Shown here: positions 17,145 to 25,835 of the stretch, piece after piece
Position numbering within the stretch: position 1 is the first letter of the stretch
Layout: each line of letters opens with the position of its first letter
Source: Antarcticimicrobium sp040365005
GTDB taxonomy: Bacteria; Pseudomonadota; Alphaproteobacteria; Rhodobacterales; Rhodobacteraceae
Length of the DNA: 64,000 bases
Assembly: GCF_040365005.1 (NCBI RefSeq)
Contig: NZ_BAABWV010000001.1
Coordinates: 62,001 to 126,000 of the forward strand
Direction: 5' to 3'
Translations under genes and position numbers: made by a program
The notes under the pieces: generated by a model
Databases searched by the model: none
What the model saw: the letters and a program-made list of their open reading frames with translations, nothing else
What the model was told of the DNA's origin: nothing

Positions 17145-18209
17145 TCAGGCGCGGCGGCGGCGTCCGCCGGCCCGGCCACGGCGGCCGCCTGCGCCCTCTT
17201 CTCCCGGCGCAGCGGGCGGTTTGTTGAACCGGATCCATTCGCCGCCATGCGGGTCGTTGTTGGTCAGCAGGTTGGCGGCGCGAATGGCCGCCATCTCCGA
17301 TCCGGGCCGGAACTGGGTGCTGCCCAGTCCGAACAACTGACAAAAGGTCTCGTCATCCATCCCCTCGGGCAGGACGATCCCGGCGGCCTCGACCGCCGCC
17401 CTTTTCTCGGCGATCTTGCTCGGCCCGACCGGCAGCGCGCAGGGGTTCATGATCGCGCTGGTCATGCCGGCGCCCATCGCCATCGGCAGGAACGCGTTGT
17501 TGATCCCGTGCCGGTTGGGAAGCCCGAAAGAGACGTTGGAGGCGCCGCAGGTGGTGTTCACGCCCAACTCCTCGCGCAGGCGCCGCACCAGCGCAAAAAC
17601 CTGCTGACCGGCGGTCGCCATTGCGCCGATCGGCATCACCAGCGGATCAACCACGATGTCATGCGCCGGGATGCCGAAATCAGCGGCACGCTCGACGATC
17701 TTCTTGGCGACGGCAAAGCGCACGTCGGGATCCTCGGAAATCCCGGTGTCGTCGTTGGAGATCGCCACCACCGGCACGTTGTATTTCTTGACCAGCGGCA
17801 GAACCAGTTCCATCCGCTCCTCTTCCCCGGTGACGGAGTTCAGCAGCGGCCGACCCTCGGCCATCTCCAGCCCCGCCTCAAGCGCGCCGGGCACCGAGCT
17901 GTCGATGCACAGCGGAATGTCGACCAGCCCCTGCACCATCTCGACGATCTTGGTCATCAGCGGCGGTTCGGTCTCGTTCGGGTTGGGGTTGGAGTTGTAG
18001 ACCACCCCGGCGTTGATATCGAGGATGTTGGCGCCGGCGGCGACCTGTGCCACGGCGTCCTTTTCCACGGTCGAGAAATCGCCCGCCTCCAGTTCCGCCG
18101 CCAGTTTCTTGCGGCCCGTCGGGTTGATGCGTTCACCGATGACGCAAAAGGGCTCGTCAAATCCGATGACGGCGGTCTTGGTTTTGCTTTCGACTACGGT
18201 GCGGGTCAT
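17145..18209 (-). CDS. methyltetrahydrofolate:corrinoid methyltransferase (pterin-binding domain)
   Basis: A 354-residue pterin-binding TIM-barrel protein of the AcsE/MtgA/DHPS superfamily, which moves methyl groups between methylcobalamin-type corrinoid proteins and tetrahydrofolate. FCVIGERINPTGRKKLA, the Asn/Asp-rich GANILDINAGV and PLCIDSS are typical pterin-domain motifs. The C-terminal 20 residues are Gly/Arg-rich and basic, an unusual tail. The start at 18209 has AAAGGA six bases upstream. It lies downstream of MTHFR-like and small partner genes in the same direction; together they probably funnel methyl groups from methylated amines or betaines into the folate pool. Confidence 0.85.
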   Translation of the reverse strand: MTRTVVESKTKTAVIGFDEPFCVIGERINPTGRKKLAAELEAGDFSTVEKDAVAQVAAGANILDINAGVVYNSNPNPNETEPPLMTKIVEMVQGLVDIPLCIDSSVPGALEAGLEMAEGRPLLNSVTGEEERMELVLPLVKKYNVPVVAISNDDTGISEDPDVRFAVAKKIVERAADFGIPAHDIVVDPLVMPIGAMATAGQQVFALVRRLREELGVNTTCGASNVSFGLPNRHGINNAFLPMAMGAGMTSAIMNPCALPVGPSKIAEKRAAVEAAGIVLPEGMDDETFCQLFGLGSTQFRPGSEMAAIRAANLLTNNDPHGGEWIRFNKPPAAPGEEGAGGRRGRAGGRRRRA

Positions 18210-18294
18210 GTGCATTCCTTTGATATCTGGTCAAATGCGCCCACCCTGGCCGCCAGGTGCGGGCAGTGGCGGGTCGCAACTCGGTGCGGGTGGC

Positions 18295-18714
18295 TTAGCC
18301 GATACGTGCGCAGCTTGTCTCGACAACGCTGCCCGACTGCGGATCCTGAAAGAGGTTGTATAGCGAATAGGGGTCGCCAGTGGGCCGCGCGAAGATCGAG
18401 AAGATCGCGTGGTTCTGCGGCGCCAACTGGAACCGGATCAGCCATTGCGGCACCTGTGCGTCTGGCGGCGCAATGGACCATGTCCCGGCCCCCTGCACGT
18501 TGTAGATGCGCGAGGTGTTGACATAGACGATGGTGCCGCGGCCCTGAAGCTGTTGGTTGGGATAGACCTGTAATTGCAGGTCTATCGACACGGTCTGGGA
18601 ATTCGACACGCAGCGCCACATCCCGGCAAGGTTTGGCACGGGCGCGGCCTGTTGCGCAGCGGCTGCCAGCGGCAACAGCACCGCGAGCACGGCTAAAAAC
18701 AGGTATCTGAACAT
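18295..18714 (-). CDS. small secreted protein, unknown
   Basis: A 139-residue exported protein. Residues 2-19 form a hydrophobic signal ending AAAAQQ. The mature part contains NLAGMWRC, TVSIDLQLQVYPNQQLQG and a C-terminal Cys in VETSCARIG, giving two cysteines that could pair. It looks like a small beta-rich lipocalin-like or META-like domain, but I do not recognise a family. It sits inside the one-carbon gene run, 85 bases upstream of the methyltransferase start, without a clear functional link. Confidence 0.7.
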   Translation of the reverse strand: MFRYLFLAVLAVLLPLAAAAQQAAPVPNLAGMWRCVSNSQTVSIDLQLQVYPNQQLQGRGTIVYVNTSRIYNVQGAGTWSIAPPDAQVPQWLIRFQLAPQNHAIFSIFARPTGDPYSLYNLFQDPQSGSVVETSCARIG

Positions 18715-18837
18715 GAGAGTCACCAAAATTTTTCAATCCAGTGACCCGACCATATCCCGGCAACGCCATTGCCCCAAGAGCCTGTATCGCGCGAGGCAGG
18801 GCGGCAAGGGTGGGCCGATGTCCTGCTTGCTGTGCTG

Positions 18838-19773
18838 TCATGCCGATGCCGCGGCCGCCGGGGTTCCCGACGCGCCGCCATGTTCGATCGCCCAGTTGGC
18901 GTTGGTCTTGATACCGCCAAGCGGGAAGAAATGCACGTTGGTGATGTTGAAGTCGGGATTGGCGACCTTGTGGGCGGCCAGTTCCGCCAGAACCTCGGTC
19001 GGCTCATAGGGCAGCAGCAGCTTGGAGACATCCATCGCCCGTTTCTGCAGCACCTTGAGCGAGGGGCCGACGCCACAGGCGATGGCGAACTTGATCAGCG
19101 TCTGTAGCTTGGCCGGCCCGGCGATCCCGATATGGATCGGCAGGTCGATGCCCGCCGCCTTGAGGCCATCGGCCCAGGCGATGATCGGTTTGGCGTCAAA
19201 GGCAAACTGGGTCGCCAGCGCCATTTCGGCATCGGTGCGTTCGCTGAAATCCTGTTTCCAGCGCAGCGCTGCCTCGACATTCGCATTGCCGCCCTCGGGG
19301 TCGATATCACGGTTGCCCTCGGGATGTCCCGCGACGTGCAGCCGCTTGAACCCCGCCTTGTCGAACAGGCCGGTTTCCATCAGCTGCATCGAGCTGTCGA
19401 AATCGCCCTGCGGCGCGGCCACGCCGCCGGCCAGCAACAGCGCCTGGTCGACGCCAGCCTCGCCCTGGTACATGGCGATCCAGTTTTCCAGCGTCGCCTT
19501 GTCCCTGATGATGCGGGCCGGGAAATGCGGCATCACCGCAAAGCCGTCGCGCGCCAGCCGGGCGGCGGTGCGCACCATGTCCTCGACGGGCGTGCCGTCG
19601 ATATGGGCGATATAGACGCGGGTGCCCTCGGGCAGCAGGTCGCGGAAATCCTCGACCTTCTCGGCGGTGCGCGGCATCACCTCGATCGAGTAATGCTCCA
19701 ACAGCGCCTCGACCTGCCGGTTCACCGGCGCCGGGGCGGCCGTGTCGCGTTTCTTGAAGTTCAACAATGCCAT
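18838..19773 (-). CDS. methylenetetrahydrofolate reductase-like protein
   Basis: A 311-residue TIM-barrel protein resembling the methylenetetrahydrofolate reductases found next to corrinoid methyltransferase genes in this family. The segment GTRVYIAHIDGTPVEDMV, the phrase HVAGHPEGNRD, and KQDFSERTDAEMALATQFAFD with the following IHIGIAGPAKL match the MetF fold. The start at 19773 has GGGAGG eight bases upstream. It is a divergent MetF, and the reaction is inferred from fold and from neighbours: the methyl-THF methyltransferase downstream and the small protein upstream. Confidence 0.8.
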   Translation of the reverse strand: MALLNFKKRDTAAPAPVNRQVEALLEHYSIEVMPRTAEKVEDFRDLLPEGTRVYIAHIDGTPVEDMVRTAARLARDGFAVMPHFPARIIRDKATLENWIAMYQGEAGVDQALLLAGGVAAPQGDFDSSMQLMETGLFDKAGFKRLHVAGHPEGNRDIDPEGGNANVEAALRWKQDFSERTDAEMALATQFAFDAKPIIAWADGLKAAGIDLPIHIGIAGPAKLQTLIKFAIACGVGPSLKVLQKRAMDVSKLLLPYEPTEVLAELAAHKVANPDFNITNVHFFPLGGIKTNANWAIEHGGASGTPAAAASA

Positions 19774-19799
19774 TGCGGCCTCCCAGAGTGATGCCAGGT

Positions 19800-20096
19800 T
19801 CATGCCCAGCCGTCGTTCGCGATCAGGGCCTTGATCCGGTCCTGATCGTATTCCGCTTCGAGACGGGTCGCCTCGGCCTCGGCCACCTCGGCCGGATCGC
19901 CGTCGACGGCATAGGGGGCCGCCTTGCGCCATTCGGCAAGGTAGGCATCGGTTCCTGCCGCGCCGGTCTTCATGGCGGCGCGGTCGATGGCCTGTTCGAA
20001 CCGCTCGGCCAGCGGGCGCTTGGTGCCGCGGCGGCCCTTGCCCACGATGACCTGGGCCGGGATGTCGCGCCAGTATACGATTGTGACGTCCGGCAT
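19800..20096 (-). CDS. small protein of the 'virulence factor' domain family
   Basis: A 98-residue soluble protein starting VTIVYWRDIPAQVIVGKGRRG, followed by a charged helical region. It resembles the short domain annotated as 'virulence factor' that is regularly placed directly upstream of MTHFR-like genes in Rhodobacteraceae. The name is historical and no virulence role is implied. It is 26 bases upstream of the MTHFR-like gene, in the same direction, and probably starts that operon. A subunit or assembly role with the reductase is an inference. Confidence 0.75.
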   Translation of the reverse strand: MPDVTIVYWRDIPAQVIVGKGRRGTKRPLAERFEQAIDRAAMKTGAAGTDAYLAEWRKAAPYAVDGDPAEVAEAEATRLEAEYDQDRIKALIANDGWA

Positions 20097-20331
20097 GGTT
20101 CTGATTCCCTGTCTTCTCTTTGCTCTCTCTACGGCAGGAGTGCCACGCGCCGTCGCCGGTTTTCGACGAAAACGACGCTATCCGCGACCAATGCCTAGGC
20201 AATCGAACCCGCGCTGGCCAGCCCGCGTGCCTGTCATTCTTTTCATCTTCTACATGAGGGCGATGATCCCTTGCGCGGCGACGGGCAAAGACATAGCTTG
20301 ACGTTAACTTGAAATCGGAGGGCGTGTTGTC

Positions 20332-21444
20332 ATGGCGCCCAAGCGTCCCAAAGGTGCGGGCGCGTTCCCGAAACCGGTCGAAAGCCCTGCGCCGTCCCGG
20401 CCCGATCCCGATGCGCTTTACGCGGCGCTGGATCTGGGCACCAATAGTTGCCGCATGCTCATTGCCCAGCCGAAGGGCAGCGGGTTCCATGTGGTGGACA
20501 GTTTCTCGAAATCCGTTCAGCTCGGGTCCGGGCTGGAGCGGACCGGGCGGCTTTCGCGTGCCTCGATGGGGCGCACGATCCAGGCGCTGCGGATCTGCCA
20601 GCAAAAGCTCAAGCGCAACAAGGTCCGTCGGATGCGGCTGGTCGCCACCGAGGCCTGCCGCCGGGCCAAGAACGCGCGCGAATTCATCCGCCAGGTCAGG
20701 CGTGAAACCGGCCTGAACTTGGAAATTATCCAGCCCGAGGAAGAGGCACGGCTGGCGGTGATCTCCTGCGCGCCGCTGGTCTCGACCAAGACCGACCAAC
20801 TGCTGGTGGTGGACATCGGCGGCGGCTCGACCGAGCTGGTGTGGATCGATATCTCATCGGTGCCGCGCCGCGACCGGCCCCGCGCGATCATGCGGCTGCA
20901 CGCCGGGTTCCACCCGCCCGAGAGCCCGTTTCCCGCCGCCAAGGTGGTGGACTGGATCTCGGTCCCGCTGGGCGTGGCGACGCTGCGCGACCAGTTCTAT
21001 GACGTCGAGGACGATTCCGCGCGCTTTGCCCTGATGAGCTGGTTCTTCGAGGAGAACCTGGCCGAGTTCACCCCCTACCAGGACGTGCAGGCGCGCGAGG
21101 GGTTCCAGATCGTCGGCACCTCGGGCACGGTGACCACGGTGGCGGCCAGCCACCTCGGGCTGAAACGCTATGACCGCACCAAGGTGGACGGGTTGCGCAT
21201 GACCAGCGACCAGATCGACAAGGTGATCCGCGGCTATCTGGCCCTCGGGCCCCTCGGTCGTCGCCGCGATCCGCGCATCGGCGAGGATCGGCAGGCTCTG
21301 ATCATGTCCGGCTCGGCGATCCTGCAGGCGCTGTTGCGTTGCTGGCCGACCGACCGGCTGTCGGTCGCCGACCGTGGCCTGCGCGAGGGGCTGCTCTATG
21401 CGCAGATGAGCGCCGACGGCGTGTTGGAAGACGGCCCGTTCTGA
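20332..21444 (+). CDS. Ppx/GppA family phosphatase
   Basis: A 370-residue protein of the exopolyphosphatase/guanosine pentaphosphate phosphatase family (sugar-kinase/Hsp70 fold). Visible motifs are ALDLGTNSCRMLI near residue 30, VVDIGGGSTELVW near residue 160 and IVGTSGTVTTVAA near residue 255. The proline-rich first 25 residues are an extension. GGAGGG precedes the start. rlmE follows after 154 bases; this pair is common in Rhodobacteraceae. Whether the substrate is polyP or pppGpp cannot be told. Confidence 0.88.
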   Translation: MAPKRPKGAGAFPKPVESPAPSRPDPDALYAALDLGTNSCRMLIAQPKGSGFHVVDSFSKSVQLGSGLERTGRLSRASMGRTIQALRICQQKLKRNKVRRMRLVATEACRRAKNAREFIRQVRRETGLNLEIIQPEEEARLAVISCAPLVSTKTDQLLVVDIGGGSTELVWIDISSVPRRDRPRAIMRLHAGFHPPESPFPAAKVVDWISVPLGVATLRDQFYDVEDDSARFALMSWFFEENLAEFTPYQDVQAREGFQIVGTSGTVTTVAASHLGLKRYDRTKVDGLRMTSDQIDKVIRGYLALGPLGRRRDPRIGEDRQALIMSGSAILQALLRCWPTDRLSVADRGLREGLLYAQMSADGVLEDGPF

Positions 21445-21598
21445 CGCGGGATCAAAGGACAACCGGGCTGTTCGCCGTCCCGCGTATTTACCGGTTCGAC
21501 GTCGTCCGGGGCAATGGCCCACCGGGGCGAAGGTACGCGCGGACTTGCCCGACAGGGCGAGACCCGGTATCTGGGGTCGATTGCGAGGAACAGGACTC

Positions 21599-22315
21599 AT
21601 GGCCAAGACACCCTCCGGGCGAAACACATCGGGACGCGGACAGCGTGACCTGACCGTCAAGGTCAAGACGGCGCGGGGACGCAAGCTGTCCTCGACCCGC
21701 TGGCTGCAACGCCAGCTCAACGACCCTTACGTCAAGCGGGCACAGGCCGAGGGGTTTCGCGGCCGCGCCGCCTTCAAGATCATGGAGCTTGACGACAAGT
21801 TCCGCTTTCTCGTGCCCGGCGCACGGGTGGTCGACCTGGGCTGCGCCCCCGGCGGCTGGATCCAGGTGGCGGTGCCGCGCATCAATGCCCTGGGCGAGAA
21901 ATCGGGCAAGGCGGTGGGCCGCATCATCGGCGTCGACCTGCAGGAGGTCGAACCGATCGCCGGCGCCGAGATCCACCAGCTCGACTTCATGGCCGATGAT
22001 GCCGACGAGGTGGTCAAGGGCTGGCTCGGCGGCAAGGCCGACGTGGTGATGTCCGACATGGCAGCCTCCAGTTCCGGCCACAAGCAGACCGACCACCTGC
22101 GCATCATCGCGCTGTGCGAGGCGGCGGCCTATTTCGCCTTTGACGTGCTGGAAGAGGGTGGCACCTTTGTCGCCAAGGTTCTGGCCGGTGGTGCCGAGGG
22201 CGATCTGCAAAAACTGTTGAAGCAGAAGTTCACCAAGGTGGTCAACGTCAAGCCGCCGGCGTCGCGGTCGGACAGTTCCGAGAAATTCGTGGTCGCCACC
22301 GGCTTTCGCGGCTGA
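21599..22315 (+). CDS. rlmE: 23S rRNA (uridine-2'-O)-methyltransferase RlmE (FtsJ)
   Basis: A 238-residue SAM-dependent methyltransferase that modifies U2552 of 23S rRNA. The K-D-K-E catalytic set is visible: Lys in RAAFKIMEL, Asp in VVMSDMAA, Lys in FVAKVL and Glu in SSEKFVVA. The SAM motif is VDLGCAPGGW. The first 30 residues are basic. The start at 21599 is preceded by two AGGA sites. It abuts a tiny convergent gene. Confidence 0.92.
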   Translation: MAKTPSGRNTSGRGQRDLTVKVKTARGRKLSSTRWLQRQLNDPYVKRAQAEGFRGRAAFKIMELDDKFRFLVPGARVVDLGCAPGGWIQVAVPRINALGEKSGKAVGRIIGVDLQEVEPIAGAEIHQLDFMADDADEVVKGWLGGKADVVMSDMAASSSGHKQTDHLRIIALCEAAAYFAFDVLEEGGTFVAKVLAGGAEGDLQKLLKQKFTKVVNVKPPASRSDSSEKFVVATGFRG

Positions 22316-22501
22316 TCAGCGGCGCACGACATCGGACGGGCCGGACCAGGAGCGGGCGGCCATTGCCATGAACCGGTCGGGATCATCCAGCGGTTGTCGC
22401 GATCGCCGCTCAAGGCGCAGCGCGGTGTATTCGGCGCGGGCCTGCTGATGGATCAGGACGAACAGGCGGGTGTGGCGGCTGGCGCGATCGGTGGTGGGCA
22501 T
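22316..22501 (-). CDS. possible 61-residue protein, unknown
   Basis: A short open frame with a good ribosome site: CGGGAG lies six bases before the ATG at 22501 (a second ATG at 22507 touches it). The product is basic and Arg-rich, with RLFVLIHQQARAEYTALRLERR and a C-terminal MAMAARSWSGPSDVVRR. It abuts the end of rlmE and has no recognisable family. It could be a real small protein or a chance frame in GC-rich DNA. Confidence 0.4.
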   Translation of the reverse strand: MPTTDRASRHTRLFVLIHQQARAEYTALRLERRSRQPLDDPDRFMAMAARSWSGPSDVVRR

Positions 22502-22584
22502 GGGCATCTCCCGTCATGTGACCGGGGGAGCCTGCCGCGCAAACGGGCCGTCAATGGGGCGCAATCGGGACCTTGCCGGGGAAA

Positions 22585-23448
22585 TCAGCTGGCGGCGTGC
22601 TCGCCCTGCTCTTCGTCGATCAGCGCGCCGTTGAACTCTGCCCCGAGGATCAGGATCGCGGCGTTGAGATAGAGAAAGATCAGCGCCGACATCGCCCCGG
22701 CCAGCCCGGCATAGGTCGCCGAATAGGCTGCAAAGCGCCCGATGTAGATCGAGAACCCCCAGCCCGCCAGCCCGCCGAGTACCAGTGTCAGCACGATGCC
22801 CGGCAGGATCCGGCGCAGCCCATGGCGCCGCCCGGGCAGCACCATGTGGACGGCGATCACCCCCAGCACCGGCGCCGCGGCGACAAAGATCCAGCTGACC
22901 CCGACGCCGGTGAACCACGAGGTCACCTCGCCCGGCACCGCGTTGCGCAGCATGTTGGAATAGATCGGCCAGACCACGTCCACCGCGATCCCGACCAGCA
23001 CCAGCACCGCACCGGCGATAACCAGCCCCAGGCACAACAGCCGCCTTTTCCAATAGGGGCGCGGATCGGTGTCGTGATAAGCCCGCGCCATCGCCACCCG
23101 CACCGCCTCGACCCCGTTGGAAGCGAAATAGAGCGCCAGCACCCCGCCCAGCGTCATCAGCCCCGAATCGGACGAGGCCAGGACCGCGCGCAATTCCCGC
23201 TCGATCGGGGCCGCGACCTCCTGCGGCCAGGAGCCGAGCAACAGCGCGAACAGGTCGTCGACCGGCACGTCGCGCGACAGCGACCCGGCCAGCGCCACCA
23301 CAAACAGCACGAAGGGAAACAGCGCCATCATCACCGACATCGCCACGTGGCTGCTCATCACCCAGCCGCCCTTTTCGCCGAACCGACCCAGCGCGCGAAG
23401 AAATGCGCGCAGGCCGATGGCCAGGGGATCTTGTCTCTTGCCTGTCAT
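22585..23448 (-). CDS. YihY/BrkB family inner-membrane protein
   Basis: A 287-residue integral membrane protein with about six hydrophobic helices. Family markers are SHVAMSVMMALFPFVLFVVAL near the N-terminus, the middle DTDPRPYWKRRL and the C-terminal YAGLAGAMSALIFLYLNAAILILGAEFN. These proteins were once called ribonuclease BN or BrkB; transport or barrier roles have been suggested, but none is established. It is read leftwards and stands alone. Confidence 0.85.
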   Translation of the reverse strand: MTGKRQDPLAIGLRAFLRALGRFGEKGGWVMSSHVAMSVMMALFPFVLFVVALAGSLSRDVPVDDLFALLLGSWPQEVAAPIERELRAVLASSDSGLMTLGGVLALYFASNGVEAVRVAMARAYHDTDPRPYWKRRLLCLGLVIAGAVLVLVGIAVDVVWPIYSNMLRNAVPGEVTSWFTGVGVSWIFVAAAPVLGVIAVHMVLPGRRHGLRRILPGIVLTLVLGGLAGWGFSIYIGRFAAYSATYAGLAGAMSALIFLYLNAAILILGAEFNGALIDEEQGEHAAS

Positions 23449-23582
23449 GGCGCCACCCTATCCTTGGCCGGCGTCCTGTTCCAGACGCGCCATTCTGTAC
23501 CGTTGCGTTCAAACGGGATCGGCGTCACCCTTTCATCCAGGGAGGCGCCGGGTCGGCCCGGCGCGGATCAAGGAGAGTATTG

Positions 23583-23816
23583 ATGGACGATTTCGACGAT
23601 TTCACCGCCAAGCTGAAACAGACCCGTGACGAGCTGAAACTTCAGATGCACCTGGCCAGCAAGGAGGCCGAGGAGGAATGGGAGGACCTGATCAAGGACT
23701 GGGACCGTTTCGTGCAAAAGACCCAGCTCGACAAATCCGCCGACGAGGTCGGTGAGGCCGCGAAGGAGCTGGGGATGAAGATCAAGACCGTCTTCGACCG
23801 GTTGCGCAAATCCTGA
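23583..23816 (+). CDS. small helical, charged protein, unknown
   Basis: A 77-residue soluble protein, highly charged and almost certainly all-helical (DDFTAKLKQTRDELKLQMHL; KEAEEEWEDLIKDWDRFVQK), probably coiled-coil. The start at 23583 has a strong AAGGAGA site eight bases upstream, which supports a real gene. It lies 71 bases before the cardiolipin synthase gene, in the same direction. Function unknown; it could bind a membrane surface or an oligomeric partner. Confidence 0.75.
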   Translation: MDDFDDFTAKLKQTRDELKLQMHLASKEAEEEWEDLIKDWDRFVQKTQLDKSADEVGEAAKELGMKIKTVFDRLRKS

Positions 23817-23887
23817 GTGCCGCACCGCATGCCCGGTGAACGGCAAGGCCCCGTGCAACCGACCTCCGGTCGCAAGGTGGTGGCGTG

Positions 23888-25300
23888 ATGTGGGTCATCC
23901 TCGGCCCGCTGGTGATCGCGGCGTTCTACACCGCGTCCGTCCTGTTCGCCTTTCGTGCGGCGGCGACGGCGCGGACGCCACAGGGGGCGGTCGGCTGGGT
24001 TGTGTTCCTGCTCGCCCTGCCCTTTCTGGCCGTCCCGGTCTACCTGTTCCTGGGGCATCACCGGGTGCATGGCTACCTCATCTCGCGCCGCGAGGCGCGG
24101 CGGGTGGTCGAGGCGATCCGCGAGTTCGCCGCGCTCAATGCTCCCGACCCCGAGCGGACACGGGTCACCCTGGCGCCGTTCGAATACTGCGCCAACATGC
24201 CGGCGCTGCGGGGCAACGGGGCCGAATTGCTGATCGACGGCGCGGCGGCCTTCGACACCATGTTCGCCGCCATCGACGCGGCGCAACGCTATGTGCTGGT
24301 GCAGTTCTATATCATCCGCAACGACCGGCTCGGGCGCGCGTTCCAGGATCGGTTGATCGCGGCGGCGGCCCGTGGCGTCAAGGTTCGGGTGATGACCGAT
24401 GCATTGGGCAGTTTCGGCCTGCCCAACCGCTATTTCGCGCGGCTGCGCGCCGCCGGGATCGAGGTTGCCCGCCGCAAGCGCGACCGCGCCCCCTCCTTTC
24501 GGTTCGAGATCAATTACCGAAATCACCGCAAGAGCCTGATCGTGGATGGCGAGACCGGCTTCATCGGCGGGCTGAACGTGGGCGACGAATACCTCGGGCG
24601 CAGCAAGGTCTACGGGCCCTGGCGCGACACCCACCTGCGGCTGCGCGGGCCGGTGGTATCGCAGTTGCAGTTGATCTTTCTCGAGGACTGGCACTGGCTG
24701 ACCGGGGAAACGCCCTTTGCCGACCTGAACTGGACCGCGCCGCAGGATCCCGCGGACGCCACCGGGCTGATCGTCGCCACCGGCCCGGGCGACGAGACCG
24801 AGACCGGCAGCCTGATGTTCTTTTCCGCCATCGCCGCCGCACGGGACCGGGTGTGGATCGCCTCGCCCTATTTCGTGCCGGACACGGATATCATCACAGC
24901 GTTGCGCCACGCCGCGCTGCGCGGCGTCGACGTGCGCCTGCTGGTACCTGACAAGCCGGATCATTGGGTACCGTGGATGGCCGCCTGGGCCTATTTCGAC
25001 CCGATGACCGAGGCCGGCGTGCGGGTGTTCCGCTATACCGGCGGGTTCATGCACCAGAAGGTCTTCGTGGTGGACGATACGCTGGCAGCGGTGGGAACGA
25101 CCAACCTCGACAACCGATCGTTCCGGTTGAATTTCGAGGCCATGGCCCTGTTCTTCGATGCCGATGTCGCCGCCCGCGTCGACACCATGCTGCGGAGGGA
25201 CTTCGAGCAGAGTTATGAGATGAAGGAGGGGATCGCCCAGCAAAGGGCCCTGATCCGGTACAGCGCACCGGTAGCACGGCTGTTCTCACCTTTGCTGTAG
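23888..25300 (+). CDS. cls: cardiolipin synthase (phospholipase D family)
   Basis: A 470-residue membrane-bound enzyme that joins phosphatidylglycerol units into cardiolipin. Two N-terminal membrane helices (residues 2-22 and 34-56) precede two PLD domains with HKD motifs: HRKSLIVDGETGFIGGLN (about 217) and HQKVFVVDDTLAAVGTTN (about 390). The start is ATG 23888; a GTG three bases earlier is possible. Translation signals are modest (AAGG 11 bases upstream). Confidence 0.9.
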   Translation: MWVILGPLVIAAFYTASVLFAFRAAATARTPQGAVGWVVFLLALPFLAVPVYLFLGHHRVHGYLISRREARRVVEAIREFAALNAPDPERTRVTLAPFEYCANMPALRGNGAELLIDGAAAFDTMFAAIDAAQRYVLVQFYIIRNDRLGRAFQDRLIAAAARGVKVRVMTDALGSFGLPNRYFARLRAAGIEVARRKRDRAPSFRFEINYRNHRKSLIVDGETGFIGGLNVGDEYLGRSKVYGPWRDTHLRLRGPVVSQLQLIFLEDWHWLTGETPFADLNWTAPQDPADATGLIVATGPGDETETGSLMFFSAIAAARDRVWIASPYFVPDTDIITALRHAALRGVDVRLLVPDKPDHWVPWMAAWAYFDPMTEAGVRVFRYTGGFMHQKVFVVDDTLAAVGTTNLDNRSFRLNFEAMALFFDADVAARVDTMLRRDFEQSYEMKEGIAQQRALIRYSAPVARLFSPLL

Positions 25301-25356
25301 GTGTATTGCGCAAGTAAATGTTTCATCGCGGAAAAATACGAGACTTAAAGCGCCAC

Positions 25357-25692
25357 CTAATCCTTCGAATCGCTCATGCATTGATCAAAATATTGCTTGT
25401 AACGTTTGGATTTCTCGCTGTTTCGGTTCGCTTCATGCCGTTCCCGCGCGGCGGCGCCCGCAGATGGCGGCGCCGAGGAAACAATCGGACCGCTGCTGCG
25501 CGAGACCCCCAGCGCGATCGACCCGCTCAGCCGAATGGTGACTTCGCCCACTTGGGTCTCGAGCGCGCCGGGACTGTAGCCGCTCAGCCGTTCGGCCCGG
25601 GCACGGCAGGTGTCCTCCCGCTCTTCGGCAGCCGCGGGGGCCGCCATGACCAGGGCAAGCCCCGCGGCGAGGGAAAAGAAACGGTTCATCAT
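25357..25692 (-). CDS. small secreted protein, unknown
   Basis: A 111-residue exported protein with a signal peptide ending APAAAEE. Mature features are TCRARAERLSGYSPGALETQVGEVTIRLSG, a short Ser/Pro/Ala linker and a basic C-terminal segment EKSKRYKQYFDQCMSDSKD with a second Cys. The DQCM tail resembles small periplasmic proteins of unknown function in Rhodobacteraceae. It converges with cls with a 56-base gap and diverges from the Att-type operon. Confidence 0.65.
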   Translation of the reverse strand: MMNRFFSLAAGLALVMAAPAAAEEREDTCRARAERLSGYSPGALETQVGEVTIRLSGSIALGVSRSSGPIVSSAPPSAGAAARERHEANRNSEKSKRYKQYFDQCMSDSKD

Positions 25693-25835
25693 GCGGGCAG
25701 ATCACCCGGTTCAGGTCCCCGCGTCAATCGGGGCGTGATGCTGCGGCGATGTTGACGCGGCATTCCGCCCAAGGGGGTGGACAGCCCGCGCCCGAAACCC
25801 AATTGATGACGCAACCGCCGGAAGCGAGGCCGCCG

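Noticed and set aside
19774..20799. N-terminal extension of the MTHFR-like gene
   Set aside because: The frame stays open upstream, but GGGAGG at the ATG of 19773 and the conserved start place the gene there; the extension overlaps two other genes.
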